Translations under genes and position numbers: made by a program | Shown: positions 6,614-14,499 of the stretch, piece after piece | Position numbering within the stretch: the stretch's first letter is position 1 | Layout: each line of letters starts with the position of its first letter | DNA from: CAZUQP01 sp964484285 | Lineage (GTDB): Bacteria; Pseudomonadota; Gammaproteobacteria; DSM-16500 | Direction of reading: 5' to 3' | NCBI GenBank assembly: GCA_964484285.1 | Contig: CAZAEO010000016.1 | Coordinates: forward strand, 1-27,257 | DNA: 27,257 bases | The notes under the pieces: generated by a model | What the model was told of the DNA's origin: nothing | Databases searched by the model: none | What the model saw: only the letters and a program-made list of their open reading frames with translations

Positions 6614-7422
6614 AGTATACTAATCACAATTTCAATCAAAATTAATAAAATAATAATTGTTTCCAGCATGCTGGAATGACGATGCTGCACCTGACTATTT
6701 AACATGTCAAAGAGTTCTTGCAACACGTCCAATTTTTGATTAAGTGATGTTACGCGACTCGGAATATCCAAAAATTTTTTTGTTATCATATAAAAGGGTT
6801 CAAGATTAGGATTGCGCCAAAAAAATTCTGGCGTATCAAGATATTCACTATTGAGATTAATAGAACTGCGTGCAATAAATATTTCACCTATACGCTTAAA
6901 TAATGAACGACGTGAAAGTGATGTAATACCATGACGCGCAATTTCTTCGGGTAAAGATGCATTAATTTTTACTGTTTCTTGAATGGCATCTTCAAATGCT
7001 TCTAATTTAATGGCTTGCGCAAGACCATACGAAATGGCCAGCTTGATTTGTGCATTATCAGAATCCAGCGTAATGATATCAATTTTAAATCGTTCATGCG
7101 CGTCAATTGACGTTTCTTCGCCAAATCGATAACAAAAATGATCTGTTTCAATGACTGCAAGTGAATTACTGGAAAACTCTTTAACATAGTCTACCCACTT
7201 TTGTTCCTGGCGTTTATTAAAGCCCCAACAAACAAATGAACCATGACTAAAGAAAAAAATATCGGCTGTTTTTTTAGTGCTCGCCACATGCAGTACATCG
7301 CGCAACAAACGTGTGACATAATCTTTGCGTTTGAACGAATTCGCAAGCTCGCGCAGATCATAACTGCCAGCGGTGCAAAATGATACACAACGCATAAAAG
7401 ATCGAGGGTGACCCATTAGCAT
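6595..7422 (-). CDS. DUF155 / RMD1 (RMND1-like) family protein
   Basis: A 275-residue protein of the DUF155 family (YagE/RMD1; the human member RMND1 acts in mitochondrial translation). Family landmarks are FFFSHGSFVCWGF (about 53-65), the FCYRFGEE stretch, DIITLDSDNAQIKLAISYGLAQ, and near the C-terminus DTPEFFWRNPNLEPFY, LNQKLDVLQELFDMLNSQ and a single hydrophobic helix (LETIIILLILIEIVISILQF). The tail helix suggests membrane anchoring by the C-terminus. The bacterial function is unknown. The start is uncertain: the ATG at 7422 has GAG too close, and an ATG two codons later is better spaced. It converges with and overlaps the cinA-like gene. Confidence 0.85.
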   Translation of the reverse strand: MLMGHPRSFMRCVSFCTAGSYDLRELANSFKRKDYVTRLLRDVLHVASTKKTADIFFFSHGSFVCWGFNKRQEQKWVDYVKEFSSNSLAVIETDHFCYRFGEETSIDAHERFKIDIITLDSDNAQIKLAISYGLAQAIKLEAFEDAIQETVKINASLPEEIARHGITSLSRRSLFKRIGEIFIARSSINLNSEYLDTPEFFWRNPNLEPFYMITKKFLDIPSRVTSLNQKLDVLQELFDMLNSQVQHRHSSMLETIIILLILIEIVISILQFHVW

Positions 7423-7497
7423 CTCGCACGAGAAAGTCCATTTATGACCAGTCTAGAGGAATTAGCGGGAAAAGAAAAGTTAAGCACGAGCTGTCAT

Positions 7498-7503
7498 ATT
7501 ATA
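7498..7503 (-). promoter_or_regulatory. Possible -10 box for the DUF155 gene
   Basis: A perfect TATAAT read on the minus strand, about 75 nt before the DUF155 start codon, in the 108-nt gap after the membrane-protein gene. I see no convincing -35 box. Confidence 0.35.
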
Positions 7504-7530
7504 AGGTTCCTCCCCCCATTTAGAAGCCCC

Positions 7531-8640
7531 CTATAACGAGGCAAGTTTTTTCAACAGGGGAAGAGAAGGCCCCACTTCAATTTTACTCATATTAGCAGGA
7601 GGAACCACCCCATCAGCAGACTTAGAAGCTCCAGTACTAGTTTGGCTTCCAATATTGGCTGTAAAAGAATAGGGTGATATCGACTGCTGGCACCCTTGTA
7701 TTTCCTTCAACCTTTGAACCGTTTCATTTACTTGCTTGTTTAATTCAGACGTCGTAACAAAATTATTATCTTGCTCAAGAGCCGCTTGCATGAGCGCGTT
7801 TGCACTTCTTTCTCTCGGCGAGCTATTCGGCGAGCTATAGGGAGTATTTTGCTGTTCGGATTTCACTACAGCTGCAGGATCTACCAATAAACGTTGCTGC
7901 TCCTCTTCATTTGCAACTTCGTGGGCTTGCGCGCCCTCTGGTGCGTTCAAGGTGCGATATTTTTTGATGGCTAGACCCGTTCCTACCGCCGCAGCTCCTA
8001 TTCCAAGCATTGCCCAGAGGGGCATTCCAAATACCATAGCCAAACCTACCGCCACTGTCAGGGTCGCATTGATAAAAAAATTCCATGCATTAGCTTTGGC
8101 GGATTGATTGTACCGTTGTTTTTTCTCTTCATCGTGAGTAAAACAAGCTTTTACTCCATAATAGATTGCAGCACCCAGGTGAAAAAGCGTTTTAACTGCC
8201 AAAGTCGCAGTGAAAATAATCGGTGATAATAAGACATGCAGTGCCCCCCAGAAAAATCCGCCTACCACTGCGACGGTAAAAGCGCTTGACGCCAACAAAT
8301 TGATCCAAAACCGTTCGCGCGTGCCGTTTTTTCCTTCCGCTAATTTTTTTTGTCTCCAAGATTCAATGGTTCCCCACCAACTCATTGCGACGATAAAGGG
8401 AAATATAAAAAAACCACCTATTTTCATAGGATATCCAAACAAATGGCCTATTTCTTTATCAATAAGACGACGACCGGCTTGTTTCAAAAACATTCCAAAA
8501 ACAGCGATGATACTGACCGACTCAACCGCACCTGCCATGATTTCCCGTTTTTGTGAAGCAATCATGTTAGCTTGTTTTTCGTCTTGAAAGTTTTGAAGTT
8601 CAATGTCTTGATCTTGATCTTCTTTTTTTCTAGCTTGCAT
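7531..8640 (-). CDS. Multi-spanning membrane protein, effector candidate
   Basis: An unrecognised 369-residue protein. Residues 1-33 are highly charged and Glu/Asp/Lys/Gln-rich. Residues 36-225 hold about six hydrophobic helices (roughly 36-54, 72-92, 112-136, 139-163, 187-206, 208-225). The remaining 140 residues are a Ser/Asn/Gln-rich cytosolic tail (TPYSSPNSSPRERSANALM). There is no signal peptide. I chose the ATG at 8640 because it is preceded by AGAGGTG with good spacing (8648-8655); a longer reading from 8703 has no such site and would run into the promoter. The gene has a PmrA-box-like promoter (8702-8734) shared in design with two other candidates here, so I infer co-regulation with effectors. 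Confidence 0.75.
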   Translation of the reverse strand: MQARKKEDQDQDIELQNFQDEKQANMIASQKREIMAGAVESVSIIAVFGMFLKQAGRRLIDKEIGHLFGYPMKIGGFFIFPFIVAMSWWGTIESWRQKKLAEGKNGTRERFWINLLASSAFTVAVVGGFFWGALHVLLSPIIFTATLAVKTLFHLGAAIYYGVKACFTHDEEKKQRYNQSAKANAWNFFINATLTVAVGLAMVFGMPLWAMLGIGAAAVGTGLAIKKYRTLNAPEGAQAHEVANEEEQQRLLVDPAAVVKSEQQNTPYSSPNSSPRERSANALMQAALEQDNNFVTTSELNKQVNETVQRLKEIQGCQQSISPYSFTANIGSQTSTGASKSADGVVPPANMSKIEVGPSLPLLKKLASL

Positions 8641-8701
8641 AACAATACACCTCTGAGACTTAATTGATTTAGTGAGTTTGAGTGAGTATAAGAGATAGAA
8701 C

Positions 8702-8734
8702 ATTCTACTGAATTTATCTTAAGAAATTCTTAAT
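8702..8734 (-). promoter_or_regulatory. PmrA-box-like operator and -10 of the membrane-protein gene
   Basis: On the minus strand: ATTAAG (8729-8734), 5 nt, CTTAAG (8718-8723), 10 nt, then TAGAAT (8702-8707). The hexamers fit YTTAAK-N5-YTTAAK with one mismatch. Spacing to the -10 is identical to the sites at 11973-12005 and 21146-21178. The site lies right after the stop codon of the upstream HD-domain gene, so the membrane-protein gene has its own promoter. The -10 is about 61 nt before the ATG. Confidence 0.6.
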
Positions 8735-8735
8735 A

Positions 8736-9860
8736 CTATCTCCCTGGCCGAAACACCGGCGGACAAATATATTCTTGCATCTCAGTCTCTGCAGAATAAG
8801 ACGCTGCGCGCACCATCAAACGTAAAGCTTTGTCCAATTTTCTCGCATAATCTGCCGCTGCTTGTTCAATATCGGCGTTACATGCAACCAACTGATGTAA
8901 GTGTTCTAATAATTGTTTTATCAACATTTTTTCAATGGTCACATCATCAAAATAAAGTGAAGCAAGCGGTGTACCTGCCAATTCTTCCACCAACTTGGCA
9001 TCAGGTATTTTACTGCTATCATCAATGCTGACGCGCAAAAACATTATTTCATAGATAAATTTTGCCAACTCTTCCGATGACAACTGGGTATCCAACACTT
9101 CGATTAAGGGTGGTAATGTGCGTTCCTGTGTTGACAAAGAACGTTCTGAAAATGGACTAATCAATTGACTATAAGGCAGGCAAAATTTTCTAAGCAAATA
9201 CTTAGCCAATCCATGATGCCGAGTATAATCCAAAGATAATCCCAGTGGCGCTACTATATCAGAACTTTCAAGATGATGATGTTCATTGCTAAAATCAAAA
9301 TCGGGATGGGTCATCCGCGAAATATCATGTAATAACATGGCTAGTATTTTGTCAGTTGACAAGCCAAACCGTAAGGCAAATATCCCGGCCTGCAAAGCAT
9401 GCGAACGTTCACTGACATTTTCGTAAGTCGGCACACCGATTTCGTAATCACGTTGCGCTAAGTTATTATTGAGTAGATCAATCATAAACTTTACATAATG
9501 CTCTAATGGTGAGCGCAGTTCTTTCAAAGCCTGCGGTAACTCAATTTTTCTTGCATCTAATCGAACATGTGGTTGAATAGATTCTTGCGTGAGCGGCATA
9601 GTGAGTAATTTTAGCAATGGTTTATGCAAAAAGGATCTACAGCATTCCGGAATCCTTGTTAGCAAAAACCGATTCATCGTATAAGGAATAGGGATTTTCT
9701 TTATAAAAAAACCTTTTTTCTGCAATTCACTTAATATAAAAGGATAATCCGGTATATGCGCAGTAAAATCGATTAATTTACGCTGAAATGCGGGTAAATT
9801 ATGCGCCTGCGTACTAAAAAATCGCGGTGAAAACCTAACATGTGAAAATCTCAAAAGCAT
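8736..9860 (-). CDS. PhnZ/TmpB-like HD-domain (diiron oxygenase family) protein
   Basis: A 374-residue protein with an N-terminal region of about 140 residues of unknown role and a C-terminal HD domain. The metal-ligand pattern resembles the PhnZ/TmpB branch of HD proteins: SHALQAG (H154), LLHDI (H178, D179), a histidine cluster at 194-196, H216 in RHHGLAKYLL (matching the family's HVAAKRYL), YSQLISPFSERSLSTQ, and LRVSIDDSSKIPD (D280/D281, matching the family's RRWDDxAK). PhnZ is a mixed-valence diiron oxygenase cleaving aminophosphonates; TmpB acts on a trimethylated analogue. No phosphonate gene is nearby, so the substrate is open. The ATG at 9860 has AAGGAT about 8 nt upstream. The N-terminal extension is unusual for the family. 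Confidence 0.72.
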   Translation of the reverse strand: MLLRFSHVRFSPRFFSTQAHNLPAFQRKLIDFTAHIPDYPFILSELQKKGFFIKKIPIPYTMNRFLLTRIPECCRSFLHKPLLKLLTMPLTQESIQPHVRLDARKIELPQALKELRSPLEHYVKFMIDLLNNNLAQRDYEIGVPTYENVSERSHALQAGIFALRFGLSTDKILAMLLHDISRMTHPDFDFSNEHHHLESSDIVAPLGLSLDYTRHHGLAKYLLRKFCLPYSQLISPFSERSLSTQERTLPPLIEVLDTQLSSEELAKFIYEIMFLRVSIDDSSKIPDAKLVEELAGTPLASLYFDDVTIEKMLIKQLLEHLHQLVACNADIEQAAADYARKLDKALRLMVRAASYSAETEMQEYICPPVFRPGR

Positions 9861-9883
9861 AACATATCCTTATGTTGCTTTTG

Positions 9884-9918
9884 CCATCTTGAGATCCCTC
9901 GCTGATGCTCAGGATGAC
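9884..9918. repeat. REP-like imperfect palindrome
   Basis: CATCTTGAG (9885-9893) pairs with CTCAGGATG (9908-9916), including one T-G pair, around a 14-nt loop. It fills most of the gap between tadA and the HD-domain gene and resembles dispersed palindromic repeats beginning GTCATCCTGAG in many bacteria. It differs from the 79-112/438-471 repeat family. Confidence 0.5.
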
Positions 9919-9921
9919 GTA

Positions 9922-10374
9922 TTAACGTCGCTCACGAAAAAAATGCTGGAGCAACGCCCCGCATTGTTCCGCTAGCAAACCGCCAACATAATTTACTCGA
10001 TGATTAAAGCAAAACTCGCCTAACTGCAACACGCTTGTCACGGCACCGGTTTTAGGATCGGATGCCCCATATATTACCCGTTTGACACGCGCATGCACGA
10101 TTGCACCGACACACATCATACACGGTTCTAATGTAACGTAAAGTGTCGTATCAACAAGTCGATAATTTTTGATAGCGGCCGCACCTTGACGCAACGCAAT
10201 CATTTCAGCATGAGCGCTTGGATCATGGGCACTAATAGGACAATTCCAACCTTCACCTATGATGTGGTTATCTTGCACCAACACAGCACCCACAGGCACT
10301 TCCTGATTGTTTGCTGCGGTTTCTGCGAGCCGGATCGCGCGCTGCATCCAAGCCGTGTCATCTTGAGAAAACAT
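9922..10374 (-). CDS. tadA: tRNA-specific adenosine deaminase TadA
   Basis: Converts A34 to inosine in the tRNA-Arg(ACG) anticodon wobble position. A zinc deaminase of 150 residues from the chosen start, with ligands in HAE (H55, catalytic E57) and PCMMC (C85, C88). The TadA signature DPKTGAVTSV (106-115) is present. The ATG at 10374 overlaps the guaA stop by one base (TAATG), so I prefer it to the GTG at 10383, which would add three residues. It is therefore probably cotranscribed and translationally coupled with guaA. Confidence 0.95.
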   Translation of the reverse strand: MFSQDDTAWMQRAIRLAETAANNQEVPVGAVLVQDNHIIGEGWNCPISAHDPSAHAEMIALRQGAAAIKNYRLVDTTLYVTLEPCMMCVGAIVHARVKRVIYGASDPKTGAVTSVLQLGEFCFNHRVNYVGGLLAEQCGALLQHFFRERR

Positions 10375-11948
10375 TATTCCCACTCGATCGTTGCCGGCGG
10401 TTTGCTAGAAATATCATAAACTACACGTGAAATGCCACGTACTTCATTAATAATGCGATTGGAAATTTTTTCTAATAAAGTATGCGGTAAATGCGCAATC
10501 TGTGCAGTCATAAAATCGATGGTTTCAACCACACGTATCGCAACAACATGATCATAATGTCTTGCATCACCTAATACACCTACTGACTTAACGGGCAAGA
10601 ACACTGCAAATGCTTGGCTTGTTTTGTCATACCAACCTGACTTATGCAATTCATCTAATAAAATAGCATCCGCATAACGTAGTTTATCCGCATATTCTTT
10701 TTTTACTTCCCCTAAAATACGTACCGCTAATCCTGGGCCTGGGAAAGGATGTCGATAAATAAGCTCTGCTGGCAAGCCTAGCTCCATCCCAAGTTTACGC
10801 ACTTCATCTTTAAATAATTCACGCAACGGTTCGAGTAATTTCAAGTGCATCTTTTCAGGTAACCCACCCACATTATGGTGTGATTTAATGACATGCGCCT
10901 TGCCAGTTTGAGTCGCGGCAGATTCAATGACATCAGGATAAATAGTGCCCTGCGCTAGCCACTGCACGTTTTTCATTTTTTTTGCTTCGGCATCAAAGAT
11001 ATCAATAAATAATCGGCCGACGATTTTACGTTTTTGTTCTGGGTCTTCTATACTTTTTAGCGCAGCAAGAAATTGTTCTTCTGCATTCACCGTAATTAAA
11101 TGAATCCCTAAATGTTTGGCAAACAAGGCTTGTATTTCCCCCGCTTCATCTAAACGCAGCAAGCCAGTGTCAACAAACACACATGTTAATTGTTTATCAA
11201 TCGCTTGCTGCAATAATATTGCGGCGACCGATGAATCCACTCCGCCAGACAAACCCAGAATGACATGTTCATCACCTACTGTTTGACGAATATGATCTAT
11301 TGCTTCCGCAATAATATTTTTCATTGTCCAAACAGGTTCGCATTGACAAATATCCAATACAAAACGTTCGAGAATCTGTTTACCTTGTTTGGTATGTAAC
11401 ACTTCAGGATGAAATTGCAAACCGTAAAAATAACGTTCTTCATCTGCCATGCCGACAATCGCACAACTTTCGGTACTTGCTATTAAAGAAAATCCAGGAG
11501 GTAATTCAGCAACATGATCACCATGACTCATCCAAACATCTAATAACGGTGCATTATGCGCTATCGTATCTTCAATATCAGCCAATAATCGCGTTGGATT
11601 TTTAACGAGAACTTGTGCATAACCAAATTCACGCTTCGTACCAGGCTGTACTTTCCCGCCTAGCTGCACTGCCATGGTTTGCATGCCGTAACAAATGCCA
11701 AGCACAGGACAACCTAAATGAAAAACAATATCAGGCGCACGAATCGTTAAAGCACTGGTTACACTTTCAGGGCCTCCAGATAAAATAATGCCGTTTGGGA
11801 CAAAATCACGAATAGCTTGCTCTGTCGCATTAAAAGAGAAAATTTCACAATACACACCGATTTCCCGAATTCGGCGAGCAATGAGTTGAGTATATTGGGA
11901 ACCAAAATCCAGAATTAACAAGCGCTTAGCGTGAACATCAGACCTCAT
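10374..11948 (-). CDS. guaA: GMP synthase (glutamine-hydrolysing)
   Basis: Amidates XMP to GMP using glutamine and ATP, the last step of guanine nucleotide synthesis. It has 524 residues, the usual length. The class I amidotransferase domain holds the nucleophile C86 in LGICYGMQ and the H180/E182 pair in FHPEV. The ATP-pyrophosphatase P-loop is LGLSGGVDSS (231-240). The C-terminal dimerisation domain ends in KPPATIEWE. It usually follows guaB directly; here a kinase gene in the opposite direction separates them, so guaA must have its own promoter in the 85-nt divergent gap (11949-12033) or be read across the kinase gene. Confidence 0.97.
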   Translation of the reverse strand: MRSDVHAKRLLILDFGSQYTQLIARRIREIGVYCEIFSFNATEQAIRDFVPNGIILSGGPESVTSALTIRAPDIVFHLGCPVLGICYGMQTMAVQLGGKVQPGTKREFGYAQVLVKNPTRLLADIEDTIAHNAPLLDVWMSHGDHVAELPPGFSLIASTESCAIVGMADEERYFYGLQFHPEVLHTKQGKQILERFVLDICQCEPVWTMKNIIAEAIDHIRQTVGDEHVILGLSGGVDSSVAAILLQQAIDKQLTCVFVDTGLLRLDEAGEIQALFAKHLGIHLITVNAEEQFLAALKSIEDPEQKRKIVGRLFIDIFDAEAKKMKNVQWLAQGTIYPDVIESAATQTGKAHVIKSHHNVGGLPEKMHLKLLEPLRELFKDEVRKLGMELGLPAELIYRHPFPGPGLAVRILGEVKKEYADKLRYADAILLDELHKSGWYDKTSQAFAVFLPVKSVGVLGDARHYDHVVAIRVVETIDFMTAQIAHLPHTLLEKISNRIINEVRGISRVVYDISSKPPATIEWE

Positions 11949-11972
11949 GTTTTGTATACCTAGTTAAAAGGT

Positions 11973-12005
11973 TTTAAGAAAGTTTTAAGGCAAGTATTTT
12001 ACAAT
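11973..12005 (+). promoter_or_regulatory. PmrA-box-like operator and -10 of the kinase gene
   Basis: TTTAAG (11973-11978), 5 nt (AAAGT), TTTAAG (11984-11989), 10 nt, TACAAT (12000-12005), then the ATG at 12034. Both hexamers match YTTAAK exactly and form a true 11-bp direct repeat. A further TTAA lies at 11964-11967. The site sits in the divergent gap with guaA, so a bound regulator could affect both genes. Confidence 0.65.
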
Positions 12006-12033
12006 AAAAGCTTAATAAAACACAGAGAAAGCA

Positions 12034-12885
12034 ATGTTAACTAGAACAAGCACACCTGAAGAAAAAGAATCAAAAAATAGATATATCATTCATGCTCAAC
12101 GTAAACCATCACTCGCTTTACTTAATGGAAGATTTTTTACTCCGGGAGCTCAAATTGGCTCTGGCGCAGATCATATTGTTAGAACATTAATTCCCATTTG
12201 CTCCGATTCTAAAGAAACAGCTAACGTTGTCATATCACCACGGAAAGATAATAATCCTAACCTTTCATTAGAAGCTGTGCGGAGAATGGTGTCAAACTAC
12301 AATAAGTATTGTGAGCTTGCAAATAAAAATCATTATAAAGCAATACTTCCTGTTCTTGATGATTCCACAGTAAAAACGTACAGAATAACCATGCCTAAAA
12401 TACCTGGAAAAACATTCTCTGAATTAGCAGAAATAGAGATTCCCTTGTATGAATTAATACAAATTTCTGTAGAATTCGCAAAAGAACTGCACTTGTTGCA
12501 TTCAAATAACATGTGTCATGGAGATCCCAATCATAATAATATTCTGATACATAAAGACAACCAAGAAAATTATCATTGCCATCTTATTGATTTTGCTGAT
12601 TGGGATAATAAGGAAGCAGAAGCGTATGCTGTGCATGATCGCATAAATTTTCTGGATTATTTAAATGAATTTTTCCACATCAATAAAAAAACAGAATGCG
12701 CACCGGAATGTATAAAAAAATTTATTGAGCATGCTAATATTGAATATAAGCGCAGTTTTTTATCTAACAACATTATTGCCCCTAATTTAGTAGAATTTAT
12801 CAAACTAGGAGCTGATTTTTTATTGAAAAACCAACAAAACGTTTCCAAATCAATACTGCCGTGTAGAATGAATTATTTAAAATAA
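12034..12885 (+). CDS. Eukaryotic-type protein kinase-like protein, effector candidate
   Basis: A 283-residue protein with a protein-kinase/aminoglycoside-kinase fold. A glycine-rich loop IGSGADHIV is at 41-49. The catalytic loop is HGDPNHNN (162-169, D164 as base, N169 as metal ligand). The metal-binding segment is IDFADW (D186). The usual VAIK lysine is not obvious; K71 in VVISPRK is a candidate. HGD rather than HRD points to the atypical branch (RIO, Kdo-kinase and phosphotransferase-like), so the substrate could be protein or small molecule. No signal peptide or membrane helix. The gene lies between guaB and guaA on the opposite strand, overlaps the 3' end of guaB by 13 bp, and has a PmrA-box-like promoter. 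Effector role inferred. Confidence 0.75.
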   Translation: MLTRTSTPEEKESKNRYIIHAQRKPSLALLNGRFFTPGAQIGSGADHIVRTLIPICSDSKETANVVISPRKDNNPNLSLEAVRRMVSNYNKYCELANKNHYKAILPVLDDSTVKTYRITMPKIPGKTFSELAEIEIPLYELIQISVEFAKELHLLHSNNMCHGDPNHNNILIHKDNQENYHCHLIDFADWDNKEAEAYAVHDRINFLDYLNEFFHINKKTECAPECIKKFIEHANIEYKRSFLSNNIIAPNLVEFIKLGADFLLKNQQNVSKSILPCRMNYLK

Positions 12886-14357
12886 CTCTCATCCACCTGA
12901 TAATTCGGCGCTTCTTTAATAATTTGCACATCATGCACATGGCTTTCACGCACACCTGAACCTGTGATTCGCACAAATTCCGGTCGACTACGCATTTCAT
13001 CCATATTAATACAACCGGTATAACCCATACCTGCACGTAATCCGCCAATTAATTGATTCACGATAGTCACCAAGCTGCCTTTATAAGGAACACGGCCTTC
13101 GATACCCTCGGGCACTAATTTATCTTGTGACGTCATCCCTTCTTGAAAATAACGATCACTCGAACCATTGCGTTGCGCCATTGCGCCTAAAGAACCCATA
13201 CCACGATAGGTTTTATAGGAACGACCATGATATAGCTCAACCTCACCTGGCGCTTCTTCCGTACCTGCAAATAAACTTCCCACCATGACAGCAGATGCCC
13301 CTGCTGCAATGGCCTTACAAATATCGCCCGAATAACGTATGCCGCCATCCGCAATAATACCCACATCAGTCCCCTTTAATGCACTACTCACATTCGCAAT
13401 AGCTGATATTTGGGGCACCCCTACCCCCGTCACAATTCGGGTAGTACAGATAGAACCAGGGCCTACTCCTACTTTCACAGCATCCGCTCCCGCATGCGCC
13501 AATGCTTTTGCTGCAGCAGCTGTCGCAATATTGCCAGCGATAACGGTAATAGCTGGATAATGTTTCTTAATCCAACGCACTCGTTCAATCACCCCTCGTG
13601 AATGTCCATGCGCGGTATCCACCACTAATACATCCACCCCTGCCGCAACGAGCGCTGCGATTCGTTCGTCAGACTCACAACCTGTTCCAACTGCAGCACC
13701 GACGCGTAATTGCCCTAATGAATCTTTACAGGCAAACGGTTTTTCCTGCTCTTTTAACATGTCCTTAACCGTAATCATGCCACGCAATTGAAATTGATCA
13801 TTAATCACCAGCACTTTTTCGATGCGGTGCTTATGTAATAATTCGCGTACTACTTCGCGATCTGTGGCTTCTTTGACAGTCACTAATCGTTCTTTCGGTG
13901 TCATAATATGAGTAACGGGTTGATCCAACTGGGTTTCAAAACGCAGATCACGACTAGTCACAATCCCCACTAATTGCTGGTTTTCTTCCACTACAGGTAA
14001 GGCACGAAAATTAAACGATTTAATAATATCTAACACCTGACGTATGGTCGTTTGCGGAGAAACAGTAACAGGGTCTTTTACTACCCCACTTTCAAACTTT
14101 TTGACCTTGCGAACTTCTGCGGCTTGTTGCTCAATCGTCATGTTTTTGTGAATGATGCCTAAGCCCCCTTCTTGCGCAATAGCGATCGCCAAACGCGCTT
14201 CAGTCACGGTATCCATTGCGGCCGATAAAAACGGAATATTGAGCATCATATCGCGAGTTAATTTTGTTTTTAAATCAACATCTTTTGGCAGAACTAACGA
14301 TTCAGCAGGTAATAACAGAACATCATCAAAGGTCAATGCATCTTGGACAAGCCGCAT
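12873..14357 (-). CDS. guaB: Inosine-5'-monophosphate dehydrogenase
   Basis: Oxidises IMP to XMP with NAD+, the rate-limiting step to GMP. It has 494 residues. The catalytic TIM barrel is split by a pair of CBS domains at about 95-205. The active-site loop is GVGPGSICTTRIVTGVG (297-313) with nucleophile C304. D248 in VVDTAHGHS contacts NAD and the substrate site is around GGIRYSGD. The mobile flap follows in RGMGSLGAM. The ATG has a good ribosome site (CGGAGAAG). Its product feeds GuaA, encoded 0.9 kb downstream beyond the inserted kinase gene. Confidence 0.98.
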   Translation of the reverse strand: MRLVQDALTFDDVLLLPAESLVLPKDVDLKTKLTRDMMLNIPFLSAAMDTVTEARLAIAIAQEGGLGIIHKNMTIEQQAAEVRKVKKFESGVVKDPVTVSPQTTIRQVLDIIKSFNFRALPVVEENQQLVGIVTSRDLRFETQLDQPVTHIMTPKERLVTVKEATDREVVRELLHKHRIEKVLVINDQFQLRGMITVKDMLKEQEKPFACKDSLGQLRVGAAVGTGCESDERIAALVAAGVDVLVVDTAHGHSRGVIERVRWIKKHYPAITVIAGNIATAAAAKALAHAGADAVKVGVGPGSICTTRIVTGVGVPQISAIANVSSALKGTDVGIIADGGIRYSGDICKAIAAGASAVMVGSLFAGTEEAPGEVELYHGRSYKTYRGMGSLGAMAQRNGSSDRYFQEGMTSQDKLVPEGIEGRVPYKGSLVTIVNQLIGGLRAGMGYTGCINMDEMRSRPEFVRITGSGVRESHVHDVQIIKEAPNYQVDESYFK

Positions 14358-14445
14358 GGTTAACTTCTCCGTAAAATAGAGGATAAAATTAACTTAAGGA
14401 TTGTACACGATTTTTAGCAAATAGGAAGAAAAATAATCACATTTA

Positions 14446-14454
14446 TGCTATGAT
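14446..14454 (+). promoter_or_regulatory. Extended -10 promoter for the FAD/helical-repeat gene
   Basis: TGC followed by TATGAT gives an extended -10 element, about 45 nt before the ATG at 14500. No good -35 is visible, as is common for extended -10 promoters. The gene also has a strong ribosome site, GAGGGG at 14488-14493. Confidence 0.45.
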
Positions 14455-14499
14455 AGCGCCTAAAAAATTAGACAAATAATATGAAACGAGGGGCTTCAT

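Noticed and set aside
6661..6676. 16-bp palindrome TTCCAGCATGCTGGAA as a REP element
   Set aside because: It lies within the coding sequence of the DUF155 protein, keeps its frame, and differs from both other palindrome families in the window.
8210..8587. 125-codon open frame on the plus strand
   Set aside because: Antisense to the membrane-protein gene; its translation resembles no protein family and mirrors the codons of the real gene.
13339..13560. 73-codon open frame on the plus strand
   Set aside because: Antisense shadow of guaB with no ribosome site and low-complexity alanine-rich translation.
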